This document shows, one piece after another, positions 27,925-35,653 of a stretch of DNA of 64,000 nt. The stretch is from CAVPDE01 sp963707125 (GTDB lineage Bacteria; Desulfobacterota; DSM-4660; Desulfatiglandales; HGW-15). The DNA lies in the NCBI GenBank assembly GCA_963707125.1, contig CAVPOU010000004.1, positions 434,001-498,000 of the forward strand, in the 5' to 3' direction. The notes beneath the pieces are model-generated. The model did no database searches and had not been told where the DNA came from. It saw nothing but the letters and a program-made list of their open reading frames with translations. Every line of letters begins with the position of its first letter. Position 1 is the stretch's first letter. The position numbers were made by a program, and so were the translations under genes.

Positions 27925-28048
27925 TTAGAGTATTGGAGTAATGGAGTACTGGACAAGAAGAACCTGAACAGCAGTCCCTCTAACACTCCAATACTCCAGT
28001 ATCCCAGTACTCCAGTTCTCCCGTACTCCACCACTCCATTACTCCGTC
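27925..28048. repeat. GGAGTA/TACTCC array repeat, family C, copy 3
   Basis: Same hairpin as at 25012 but with a shorter left arm; it lies between the two fusion genes and belongs to the large duplication. Confidence 0.85.
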
Positions 28049-29301
28049 CTAAAATTTAAACAGCTTTTCTACGAGTTGCGATTTCATCAAGTCTCCCTCG
28101 ATCTTCAGCTTTCCGCTCGTGTACGCCGACATGGCATTCAACTGCCCCTGGATCATCTTCACAAAATCTTCACTTCCCATCTTGATCGTCGTCGTCGGCT
28201 TCTCGTGCGCCCCCTCCTTGACCTCACACTGCTTGTCCTTCACCTTCACATGCCACGTCCCTCCGCCACCTCCCCCAATCACAAACTGAAACACCACATC
28301 CAGCCCCACCGCCTTCTCCGGCCGAAACACCTCCGGAATCCGCTCAAAAATCTTCTTCACCGTCAAGCCACCCCCGGCTTCCGGCTCCGCCTCCGGCTTT
28401 TTCCCGCTCACCACATCCAGCATCGGCCCATACGCCGCCACCGCATTCCCATACTCCTTCGCGCCGGAAAGGGACTTGATCTTAGCCATCTGTGCAGCAA
28501 CTTCCTCCGGAGTCGGAATTTCTTTCCCTTCGCCGATCAGAGCTCCCGATCCCGTCACGACGGCAGCGCGATTGAAAAATCCCATGCCGGCGCTGTAAAT
28601 GCCGCCTGTCACCGGGCACTGCTCCGAGCTGAGGTAGAGGACGATGGGGGCTACGAACTCAGGCTTCAGCCTCTCAAAAATCTCCGGCGGCAACACCCCC
28701 TCCGTCAGCCTCGTCCCCGCTATCGGCACCACCGTGTTCACCTTAATGTTGTGCTTCTCCCCCTCCAGCTTCAGCGTGTTCATCAACCCCACCAACCCCA
28801 TCTTCGCCGCACTGTAATTCGTCTGCCCAAAATTCCCGTACAGCCCAGCCGCAGAACTCGTCAGCACCACCCGCCCATACCCCTGCTCCCTCATCTTCAC
28901 AAACGCTGGCCGCGTCACATGGTACGCTCCCTTCAGGTGCACCCCCATCACCGCATCCCAACTCTCCCCATCCATCTTCGCAAACGTCCGGTCCCTCAAT
29001 ATCCCCGCATTGTTGATCACTATATCCACACGACCAAAAGCCTTCACCGCCTTATCCACGATGGCTTCCCCACCCTCGGCCGTAGACACACTTTCATAAC
29101 TCGCAACCGCCTCCCCTCCCATCGCCTTAATCTCTTCCACCACCTTGTCCGAAGCGCTCTGGCTCCCTCCGCTCCCGTCTTTTCCACCCCCCAGATCATT
29201 CACCACCACCTTGGCCCCGCGCTTCCCCAGTTCCAGCGCATACGATCGCCCCAATCCCCCACCTGCTCCCGTCACGATCGCAACACGCCCGTCAAAACGA
29301 A
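27935..29301. repeat. Large direct duplication, copy 2 (SDR-SCP2 module)
   Basis: Partner of 25064-26430 at constant offset 2871 with no gaps. The divergent patch here is 28463-28631. The similarity ends upstream of the SDR start codon region, at CGTCAAAACGAATC, where the two genes switch to unrelated N-terminal domains. Confidence 0.93.
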
Positions 29302-30175
29302 TCCCTTCGCGCTTTTCCCTCTGCGCCGCTTGCTCTCTGCTCATCCACTCCACGATGCCCCTGTCAATGACCACTTCGCCGGTTTCCACGTTGATGGTGC
29401 GGAAGAAAGCCTTGCCTTCTTCCTCTTTCCAGATCTGGGTCTTGATGGGAACCCCAGGGTAGAGTGGTCTTGAAAAGCGAACCTTGAAACGTGTCATTCG
29501 CTCAGGCTCGCCGGGAAATAGCTGCTGGATCACCGCCCGGCACGCAAAACCATGGGTGCAGAGACCGTGCATGATAGGCTTGTCGAAACCGGCCATCCTT
29601 GCGAACTCAGAATCCACGTGGAGCGGGAAGATATCTCCTGAGAGTCGGAAAAAAAGAGGCTGATCCGCAGCGGGGGCGTCGCGAACCTCAACGTCCGGTG
29701 TTCTCTCCGGGAAGTCCTCCTCTTTCTTGGGTGGCTTCTCACCGCCGAAGCCGCCGTCCAGTCGCGCAAGGACGGTCGCGATGCTGGTATAAAGCTTTTG
29801 CCCGTTGGAATGTCGGGTCTCGAACTCGGCTACGATGAATGCGCCTTTCTCTTTACCCCTGTCATAGTAGTGGGTAACGGCGCCCTCGGTGGTCAGGGTC
29901 CCTTCCGGCGGGATGGGGCGGTGAAAAATGAGCTCCTGCTCCCCGTGGAGGATCCCGGCCAGATTTACCTTACACACGTCAGCAAGCACAGGCATGAAGT
30001 CGTAAAGGGTGACAATGCTGAAGCTCGGGAGCACCTTAAGGTCTTTCTCATAGCAGTACTGCAGCTCGGAGAAGCCGGCTCCCACACCCAGAGCATAGGT
30101 CACTGAGTCTTTCCAGGTATACGGCTTGGTCAACGGGCCGATCTTCTTTCCGATTGCTTCAAGATCCAGGGCCAT
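28049..30175 (-). CDS. Fusion: MaoC-type 2-enoyl-CoA hydratase, SDR dehydrogenase, SCP2 (MFE-2-like)
   Basis: A 708-residue bifunctional beta-oxidation enzyme. Residues 1-285 are a double hot-dog hydratase 2: the catalytic pair D181 and H186 lies in SGDIFPLHVD, close to the MFE-2 motif, although the usual Asn after D-x is Phe here. FDKPIMHGLCTHGF follows as in MFE-2. Residues 293-570: SDR with TGAGGGLG and NYSAAK. Residues 604-708: SCP2. It should hydrate trans-2-enoyl-CoA to the 3R-hydroxy form and oxidise it to 3-keto. Eukaryotic MFE-2 has the order SDR, hydratase, SCP2, so the first two domains are swapped here. GGAGG precedes the ATG. Confidence 0.95.
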   Translation of the reverse strand: MALDLEAIGKKIGPLTKPYTWKDSVTYALGVGAGFSELQYCYEKDLKVLPSFSIVTLYDFMPVLADVCKVNLAGILHGEQELIFHRPIPPEGTLTTEGAVTHYYDRGKEKGAFIVAEFETRHSNGQKLYTSIATVLARLDGGFGGEKPPKKEEDFPERTPDVEVRDAPAADQPLFFRLSGDIFPLHVDSEFARMAGFDKPIMHGLCTHGFACRAVIQQLFPGEPERMTRFKVRFSRPLYPGVPIKTQIWKEEEGKAFFRTINVETGEVVIDRGIVEWMSREQAAQREKREGIRFDGRVAIVTGAGGGLGRSYALELGKRGAKVVVNDLGGGKDGSGGSQSASDKVVEEIKAMGGEAVASYESVSTAEGGEAIVDKAVKAFGRVDIVINNAGILRDRTFAKMDGESWDAVMGVHLKGAYHVTRPAFVKMREQGYGRVVLTSSAAGLYGNFGQTNYSAAKMGLVGLMNTLKLEGEKHNIKVNTVVPIAGTRLTEGVLPPEIFERLKPEFVAPIVLYLSSEQCPVTGGIYSAGMGFFNRAAVVTGSGALIGEGKEIPTPEEVAAQMAKIKSLSGAKEYGNAVAAYGPMLDVVSGKKPEAEPEAGGGLTVKKIFERIPEVFRPEKAVGLDVVFQFVIGGGGGGTWHVKVKDKQCEVKEGAHEKPTTTIKMGSEDFVKMIQGQLNAMSAYTSGKLKIEGDLMKSQLVEKLFKF

Positions 30176-30194
30176 CTTCTTTCCTCCATCGAGT

Positions 30195-31394
30195 TTAGTG
30201 TTTCATCTGAGCAAAAACGATTTCCTTCCCGATCAACTCTTCGATTCTTTCTTGCGAATATCCCAGTTCTTTCAGGATCTCGATCGAATCCTGCCCCACA
30301 ATCGGTGCCGGTTGAGGTTTGTCGGGCTTGGAATCGGAGAACTTGATGGGTATGCCGATCCCTTTCAGCTTAAGCCCCTTCTCATGCTCCGTCTCGATAA
30401 TCATTTCCCGTGCCTGGAGCTGAGGATCCATCTCCAGATCTCCCAATTCATGAATCGAGCTTAGACAGATGTCATGAACCTCTGCCAGCTTTAGCCATTC
30501 ATTCCTCTGCTTCGTCTTGAACAGGCCGGCCACTTCCTCACGAACCTTTCTTCTTTCCTCCCCCATGGAAAATTGCAACGACAGCCATTCCGGCTTGTCC
30601 GCCATTTGACAGAAGCCCGACCAGAATTTCTGCTCAAGCGCGCCCAGACTGACATGCTTGCCGTCTGCGCATTCATAAACACCATAGAATGGGAAAGAGC
30701 CATCAAAAGGGTTCATGATTTCGGTGTCCCCTTGGCTTCCCCAGTATTGGGCAAGCTGAAGGGTGATCATGGGCATGACGCTATCGGTCATTGAAACGTC
30801 GACTCTCTGGCCTTTTCCGGTTTTCTCCCGATGCCAGAGGGCCGCCATGCAGGCGATGACGCTCATGTAACCGCCGCCCACTACATCCGCAGTCTGAAAA
30901 CCTGGCAGAACCATTTCTTCTCCCTTTTTCACTTGAGACAGTAACCCTGCCAGGGAAATGTAATTGATGTCGTGCCCGGCTTTTTGTCGGTAAGGACCGT
31001 CCTGTCCAAAGCCTGTGATAGAGACATAGATGATCCGGGAATTAAATGGGACGGCCTGGTCATAGCCGATGCCGATCTTGTCTAGGACGCCGGGTCGAAA
31101 TTGTTCGACCACCACATCCGCTGTCCTTACAAGGTCAAAGAAGACCTTCCGTCCCTCTTCTTTTGCAGTGTCCAATGCAAGGCTTCTTTTTGAACGGTTC
31201 AAGGTCAGATAAGCTGCCGATTCTTTGCCGATAAAGGGCGGCAAGTGATGAACATTGTCCGGTCGGCTCGGGTGTTCAAGCCTCACCACTTCGGCGCCCA
31301 TGTCCGCAAGCATCATGGTGGCAAGGGGGCCGGGGTATAGCTGAGTCAGGTCCAGAATGCGTATGCCCCTCAATGGTCCCTTTCGTTTACCCAT
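30195..31394 (-). CDS. Family III CoA transferase, alpha-methylacyl-CoA racemase-like
   Basis: A 399-residue CaiB/BaiF family enzyme. The N terminus carries PGPLATMMLADMGAEVV, followed by NRSKRSLALD and the active-site segment GHDINYISLAGLLSQ, which is the form seen in alpha-methylacyl-CoA racemases; the Asp there is catalytic in the family. Racemases convert 2R- to 2S-methylacyl-CoA before dehydrogenation. A true CoA-transferase role cannot be excluded. ATG at 31394 has GGAGG seven bases upstream (the longer open frame begins with GTG). It overlaps the end of the TetR gene, so translation is coupled. Its place at the head of the operon supports a methyl-branched substrate. Confidence 0.93.
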   Translation of the reverse strand: MGKRKGPLRGIRILDLTQLYPGPLATMMLADMGAEVVRLEHPSRPDNVHHLPPFIGKESAAYLTLNRSKRSLALDTAKEEGRKVFFDLVRTADVVVEQFRPGVLDKIGIGYDQAVPFNSRIIYVSITGFGQDGPYRQKAGHDINYISLAGLLSQVKKGEEMVLPGFQTADVVGGGYMSVIACMAALWHREKTGKGQRVDVSMTDSVMPMITLQLAQYWGSQGDTEIMNPFDGSFPFYGVYECADGKHVSLGALEQKFWSGFCQMADKPEWLSLQFSMGEERRKVREEVAGLFKTKQRNEWLKLAEVHDICLSSIHELGDLEMDPQLQAREMIIETEHEKGLKLKGIGIPIKFSDSKPDKPQPAPIVGQDSIEILKELGYSQERIEELIGKEIVFAQMKH

Positions 31395-32074
31395 AACCAC
31401 CCTCCCGCTTGATCTTCATAAACCGGGGTTTCTCTAGGCTCCGGCTTTCTCTTACCTGAAACAAAAGCAGGGATCAGAATGAACTTCAGGGTCCCCTTGA
31501 CCCTGGACACGTAATCCTCTTTCTCGAGCTTCAACATGGAGCGAAAGAACTCCTCACCGGAGATAAAATTGTAGATCGCATTCATCATGGCCAGCACCTT
31601 CATTTTCGCTTCCACAGGCACGTCCTTAGAGCTCTCCGAAAGATGCATGGACCTGGCGATATCTGAAACGAACTCAGGCATGTGAAAATCAACGGCTGCT
31701 TCGTGGCGGGTTTTACCGAAATAACGGAAAAGAATAAGGTTGGAAATCTCCGGGCATGCAAACAGATAGTCGGTCACCATGCCGATGGCGATTTCCATTC
31801 GCTTGGCCAGAGGGAGCCCGTGAATAACCTTTTCCACCTCCGCAAGTTCGCTCTTCAGATCGTCGGTGATGTCAAGAATGACCGATTCATAGAGGTTGGC
31901 TTTGTCGCCCCAGTGATAGTGGAGGGTGGAAATGTCGATCCCCGTTTCCTGGGCGATCAGGCGAGTGGTGGCGCCGTGGAAGCCGTACTCGCCGAAGACT
32001 CTGCGGGCCACCTTCAGAATCTTGGCTTTCATGGAATCAGGATCTTTTCGCGCCTTCTCGAGCGTTGAAATCAT
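31370..32074 (-). CDS. TetR family transcriptional regulator
   Basis: A 234-residue repressor-type protein. Residues 15-65 form the TetR helix-turn-helix (ARRVFGEYGFHGATTRLIAQ, then GIDISTLHYHWGDKANLYE), followed by a helical ligand-binding domain. The ligand is unknown; related fatty-acid and steroid regulators bind acyl-CoA. ATG at 32074 has TTGGAG six bases upstream, better than the TTG 12 bases earlier. It is the first gene of the acyl-CoA operon and a 20-bp palindrome overlaps its own promoter, so autoregulation and control of the downstream genes are likely. The gene overlaps the CoA-transferase start by 25 bases. Confidence 0.93.
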   Translation of the reverse strand: MISTLEKARKDPDSMKAKILKVARRVFGEYGFHGATTRLIAQETGIDISTLHYHWGDKANLYESVILDITDDLKSELAEVEKVIHGLPLAKRMEIAIGMVTDYLFACPEISNLILFRYFGKTRHEAAVDFHMPEFVSDIARSMHLSESSKDVPVEAKMKVLAMMNAIYNFISGEEFFRSMLKLEKEDYVSRVKGTLKFILIPAFVSGKRKPEPRETPVYEDQAGGWLWVNERDH

Positions 32075-32092
32075 CCCGGTCTCCAATTCTTG

Positions 32093-32112
32093 CTTCCATC
32101 AATTGATGGAAG
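32093..32112. promoter_or_regulatory. Perfect 20-bp palindrome, candidate TetR operator
   Basis: CTTCCATCAATTGATGGAAG is a perfect palindrome. It begins at the last bases of the -10 element and covers the expected transcription start, 18 bases before the TetR ATG. Size and placement are typical of a TetR-family operator. Confidence 0.82.
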
Positions 32113-32139
32113 GGTACTTATTTCACCCCTTCCTGTCAA
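32111..32139 (-). promoter_or_regulatory. Sigma-70 type promoter of the TetR/acyl-CoA operon
   Basis: Minus strand: TTGACA (32139-32134), 17-base spacer, TACCCT (32116-32111). The -35 is perfect and the -10 is weak, and the palindrome overlaps it. Confidence 0.65.
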
Positions 32140-32181
32140 GAAAAATCTTTATCATGGAGGGGTTCGATTTCCCGCCGCGCT

Positions 32182-33687
32182 TCAAAGAGCCCTTGCCCAT
32201 CCCCGGGAGCGCTCCACGGCCTGTTGCCACCGGGCATAGAGATGATCGCGTTCGGACGCATCCATGCGGGGTTCATAGCGACGGCCCATCCGCCACTTGG
32301 CATCAAGCTCCTCTCGACTACCCCAGAAGCCGATGGCGAGACCGGCAAGGTACCCGGCGCCGAGGGCAGTGGTTTCGGCGATCGCGGGGACCTCAACCGG
32401 CACGCCGAGCATGTCGGATTGAAATTGCATGAGAAACCGGTTGCCCGATGCCCCGCCGTCAGCGCGAAGCTCCCTCAGCCGGATACCCGATTCACGCTTC
32501 ATGGCCTCCACCACGTCGCGGGTCTGATAGCAGATGGCCTCCAACGCGGCCCGAGCAATGTGTGCACGGGTTGTCCCGCGGGTAAGCCCTATGATGGTTC
32601 CTCGCGCGTAGGCGTCCCAGTGAGGGGCGCCCAAGCCCACCAGGGCCGGCACAAAGTACACGTCGTCGTTTCCCGTTACCGATGTGGCAAGGTTCTCGCT
32701 CTCGGCGGCATTGGAGATAATGCCCAGGCCGTCTCGCAGCCACTGAATGGCCGCGCCCGTGATGAAGATGGCTCCCTCCAACGCATACTGCACCGGTTCC
32801 TTGCCGATACGCCAGGCGATAGTCGTCAGCAAGCGCTCCTTGCTGGGAATGGGCTGGCTCCCTGTGTTCATGAGAAGAAACGAACCGGTGCCGTAGGTGT
32901 TCTTGGCCAGCCCCTCCCGATAGCAGGCCTGACCGAAGAGCGCAGCCTGCTGGTCGCCGGCGATACCGGCGATGGGCACGCGTTGCCCGAAGAACGCCCG
33001 GGGATCGGTCACGCCGCACACGGCGGAGGAGGGTTTCACTTCGGGTAGGATGGAACGGGGAATGTCCAGTCGCGCCAGTATCTCGCCGTCCCAATCGAGC
33101 TCGTGGATGTTGTACAGAAGCGTGCGCGACGCGTTGGAGTAGTCGGTGACGTGGCAGGCGCCCCCGGTGAGCTTCCAGACCAGCCATGTGTCGATCGTGC
33201 CGAATGCAATGTCCCCGTTGGCGGACAGCACGCGAAGACCGTCAACGTGATCCAGCATCCAGGCTACCTTTGTGCCTGAAAAATACGGATCGATGAGCAG
33301 ACCGGTCTTCTCCTGCCAAACCGGTTCCAGGCCCTCCTGCTTGAGCTCGTCGCACAGCGAGGATGTCCTGCGGTCCTGCCACACGATCGCACGGGCCACA
33401 GGGCTGCCATCCGCCCGATGCCACAGGAGCGAAGTCTCGCGCTGATTGGTGATTCCAATAGCCAGAACTCTCTCCGGACCGATTCCTGCATCTTTCAGAG
33501 CCGCTTCGACAACGCTTTTTGTAACGACCCACACTTCTTCCGGATCGTGTTCCACCCATCCGGCCTTGGGGTAGTATTGTGTGAACTCCGAGTAGGCTCG
33601 GCCGCGGATCGAGCCGGCGTGATCCAGTACCAGGACCGTGGACCCCGTTGTGCCCTGATCGATCGCCACAATGCATCCGTCGCGCAT
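32182..33687 (-). CDS. glpK: Glycerol kinase
   Basis: A 501-residue FGGY-family sugar kinase that phosphorylates glycerol to sn-glycerol 3-phosphate with ATP. N-terminal phosphate loop AIDQGTTGSTVLVLD, ITNQRETSLLW, the substrate loop IVWQDRRTS, GTIDTWLVWKLTGG and GIAGDQQAALFGQ, and the C-terminal GLGAPHWDAYARG are all characteristic of GlpK, and the length matches. The start is MRDGCIVAIDQGTTGS at 33687 although the frame is open 78 codons further. No glpF or glpD is nearby. It points away from the flanking enoyl-CoA hydratase family gene and ends close to the TetR promoter region. Confidence 0.96.
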   Translation of the reverse strand: MRDGCIVAIDQGTTGSTVLVLDHAGSIRGRAYSEFTQYYPKAGWVEHDPEEVWVVTKSVVEAALKDAGIGPERVLAIGITNQRETSLLWHRADGSPVARAIVWQDRRTSSLCDELKQEGLEPVWQEKTGLLIDPYFSGTKVAWMLDHVDGLRVLSANGDIAFGTIDTWLVWKLTGGACHVTDYSNASRTLLYNIHELDWDGEILARLDIPRSILPEVKPSSAVCGVTDPRAFFGQRVPIAGIAGDQQAALFGQACYREGLAKNTYGTGSFLLMNTGSQPIPSKERLLTTIAWRIGKEPVQYALEGAIFITGAAIQWLRDGLGIISNAAESENLATSVTGNDDVYFVPALVGLGAPHWDAYARGTIIGLTRGTTRAHIARAALEAICYQTRDVVEAMKRESGIRLRELRADGGASGNRFLMQFQSDMLGVPVEVPAIAETTALGAGYLAGLAIGFWGSREELDAKWRMGRRYEPRMDASERDHLYARWQQAVERSRGWARAL

Positions 33688-33932
33688 GTCTTTGCCTTCA
33701 GCTTCCTGCCGCGAGAAAACCTTATGATGAGCAATTCCGCACGAAGTTCCTTCGGATTCAGAATTATATGGGTCTGTAGCGTGGAAAGCAAGCCGAAGTT
33801 CAAGCCGCTTAATAATACGGGTGGTCGCTTTTCCTGTTGACACGGGCTGAGACGAGAGGTGAAAATCAGAATAATCTACTGTCGGCTCAAGCCGACAGCT
33901 TGAGGGACAAAGGGACAACAAGGAGGACAGAC

Positions 33933-34739
33933 GTGAGCGATTCCAGTCGTTTCAAAATAGAAAAAGAGGGATTCATCCGCTGGCTGATTCTCAACCGTCC
34001 TGATAAACGAAACGCCATGGACGAAGATTTTTTCCGGGAGCTCGCCGAGCTCTTTGCGAGCTTCGATCAGGACCCTGAGGTTCGGGTCGTGGTTGTTCGA
34101 AGCGAGGGCAAGGGCTTTTCAGCAGGCATCGACCTGGGTGCTCTGGCAGGCCTCACTCAGTCTACCGCCGTGGATGCCCGAGAACAGCTTCGCTATTTCA
34201 TTCTCCAGGGCCAGGCCAGCATTAGCGCCGTCGAGAACTGCCGCAAACCCGTGATCGTGGCGATCCACGGCTTTTGCATCGGCGGAGGTGTGGACCTGTC
34301 ATGTGCCTGCGACATCCGTCTTGCCTCACGGGATGCCGTCTTCTCCATTCGGGAAACCCGGATGGCCATGGTGGCCGACCTCGGGACCCTCCAGCGCATG
34401 CCCTACATTATCGGGGAGAGCTGGTTCCGGGAGCTGGCCCTCACCGGCCGGGATTTTAAGGCGGAGGAAGCGCTCAGGATGAACTTCATCACCCGGATCT
34501 GCGATGACCCGTCCTCCCTGTATCAAGAGGCCAGGAAGCTCGCCTCTGAGATTGCAGCGTGCTCTCCCCTTGCGGTCCAAGGAGTCAAGGATGTGATGCG
34601 GTTCGACCGTGAGAACGGTGTCAAAGCAGGATTGGAGTACGTGGCTCAGAAGAACGCAGCGATCCTGATCAGTGAAGACCTGATGGAAGCCGTCAATGCC
34701 TTCATGGAAAAGCGCCCGCCCCAGTTCAAGGGCAAGTAG
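33933..34739 (+). CDS. Enoyl-CoA hydratase/isomerase family, delta3,5-delta2,4-dienoyl-CoA isomerase-like
   Basis: A 268-residue crotonase-fold protein. Oxyanion-hole strands KGFSAGIDLGAL and HGFCIGGGVDLSCACDIRLAS are present. The active-site segment reads FSIRETRMAMVADLGTLQRMP; the Glu and the Asp before LGTLQR correspond to the two acidic residues of mammalian dienoyl-CoA isomerase (ECH1), whereas ordinary hydratases have a different pattern. It probably shifts double bonds of unsaturated acyl-CoA. GTG at 33933 has an ideal AGGAGG six bases upstream; the frame is open 32 codons further. Divergent from glpK and not in the same operon as the large acyl-CoA cluster. Confidence 0.9.
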   Translation: MSDSSRFKIEKEGFIRWLILNRPDKRNAMDEDFFRELAELFASFDQDPEVRVVVVRSEGKGFSAGIDLGALAGLTQSTAVDAREQLRYFILQGQASISAVENCRKPVIVAIHGFCIGGGVDLSCACDIRLASRDAVFSIRETRMAMVADLGTLQRMPYIIGESWFRELALTGRDFKAEEALRMNFITRICDDPSSLYQEARKLASEIAACSPLAVQGVKDVMRFDRENGVKAGLEYVAQKNAAILISEDLMEAVNAFMEKRPPQFKGK

Positions 34740-34763
34740 ACCGGGTTTTTATACCATCGGGGA

Positions 34764-34906
34764 AAGTTGACGGCTTCGCAAGAAGTCGTCACCCCGGTGA
34801 AAACCGGGGTCCAGACATCCTGTAACTGCTCGAAAAACCTGGATTCCGGCTTTCGCCGGAATGACGGAAAAGAGGCTTTTCCGGCTTTTTGCGAAGCCAT
34901 CAAAGT
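34764..34906. repeat. Dispersed double-hairpin repeat, family A, copy 3
   Basis: Outer arms TTGACGGCTTCGCAAGAAGT and CTTTTTGCGAAGCC enclose hairpins GTCACCCCGGTGAAAACCGG and TTCCGGCTTTCGCCGGAATG. It separates the convergent isomerase and corrinoid protein genes and may help end transcription. Confidence 0.82.
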
Positions 34907-34911
34907 TCTCT

Positions 34912-35601
34912 TCACGCCTTTTTCTGCAGCAGCGCCCGGGCCAGGTCCACGCTCGAACCGGCATCCGCGCCGTAGCCGTCCGCGCCGATCTTCTCTGCGA
35001 AGGTGCGGTCCACCGGCGCCCCGCCCACCATGACCTTGACCTTGTCGCGCAGCCCCTGAGCCTTGAGTTCACCGATGACCTTCTGGATCTCCGGCATGGT
35101 GGTGGTGAGCAGCGCGGACAGGCCCAGGATGTCCGGCCGGATCGCCTTCACCTGCTCGATCAGCTTCTCGACGCTCAGGTCCACGCCGAGGTCGATGACC
35201 TTGAACCCGGCGCCTTCGAGCATCATGGTGACGAGGTTCTTGCCGATGTCGTGCAGGTCGCCCTTCACAGTGGCCATGATGACGGTGCCTCGGGACTGGC
35301 TCTGGCCGCCGGCCAGAAGAGGTTTCACGATGTCCACTCCCGCTTTCATGGTCACCGCCGAGACCAGCATTTCCGGGACAAAGATCTTGCCCGAACCGAA
35401 GTCCTTGCCGACCACGTCCATGGCCGGTATGAGGGCGTCGTTGATGATCGTGTTCGGGTCGAGCCCGGCGTCGAGGGCACTCTGGACCAGGGACTTGATT
35501 TCGGCATGCTTACCGCTGATGACAGCGCTCTTGATGGTTTCCACATGGTCACCCATTGATGGTTGTCCTCCTCTCAGATTGAAATCGGGCTTTAACTCCA
35601 T
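34912..35601 (-). CDS. Methyl-accepting corrinoid protein (MtbC/MttC-like)
   Basis: A 229-residue two-domain cobalamin carrier. An N-terminal helical cap (about 20-95) is followed by a Rossmann-type B12-binding domain with the lower-ligand motif GDLHDIGKNLV (D-x-H-x-x-G). The cobalt cycles between Co(I) and methyl-Co(III) to carry a methyl group between methyltransferases. Two possible starts: ATG at 35601 with AGGAGG six bases upstream, and ATG at 35556 (MGDHVETI) with AGGAGG ten bases upstream, which fits the family better. It lies 52 bases after the UroD-like methyltransferase, so the two are one operon. No MtbB/MttB/MtaB substrate methyltransferase is present. Confidence 0.93.
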   Translation of the reverse strand: MELKPDFNLRGGQPSMGDHVETIKSAVISGKHAEIKSLVQSALDAGLDPNTIINDALIPAMDVVGKDFGSGKIFVPEMLVSAVTMKAGVDIVKPLLAGGQSQSRGTVIMATVKGDLHDIGKNLVTMMLEGAGFKVIDLGVDLSVEKLIEQVKAIRPDILGLSALLTTTMPEIQKVIGELKAQGLRDKVKVMVGGAPVDRTFAEKIGADGYGADAGSSVDLARALLQKKA

Positions 35602-35653
35602 GGCATTCCTCCTCGCAGGATGCGCATAAAGGCATTTTCAAAAGCATCCATTC

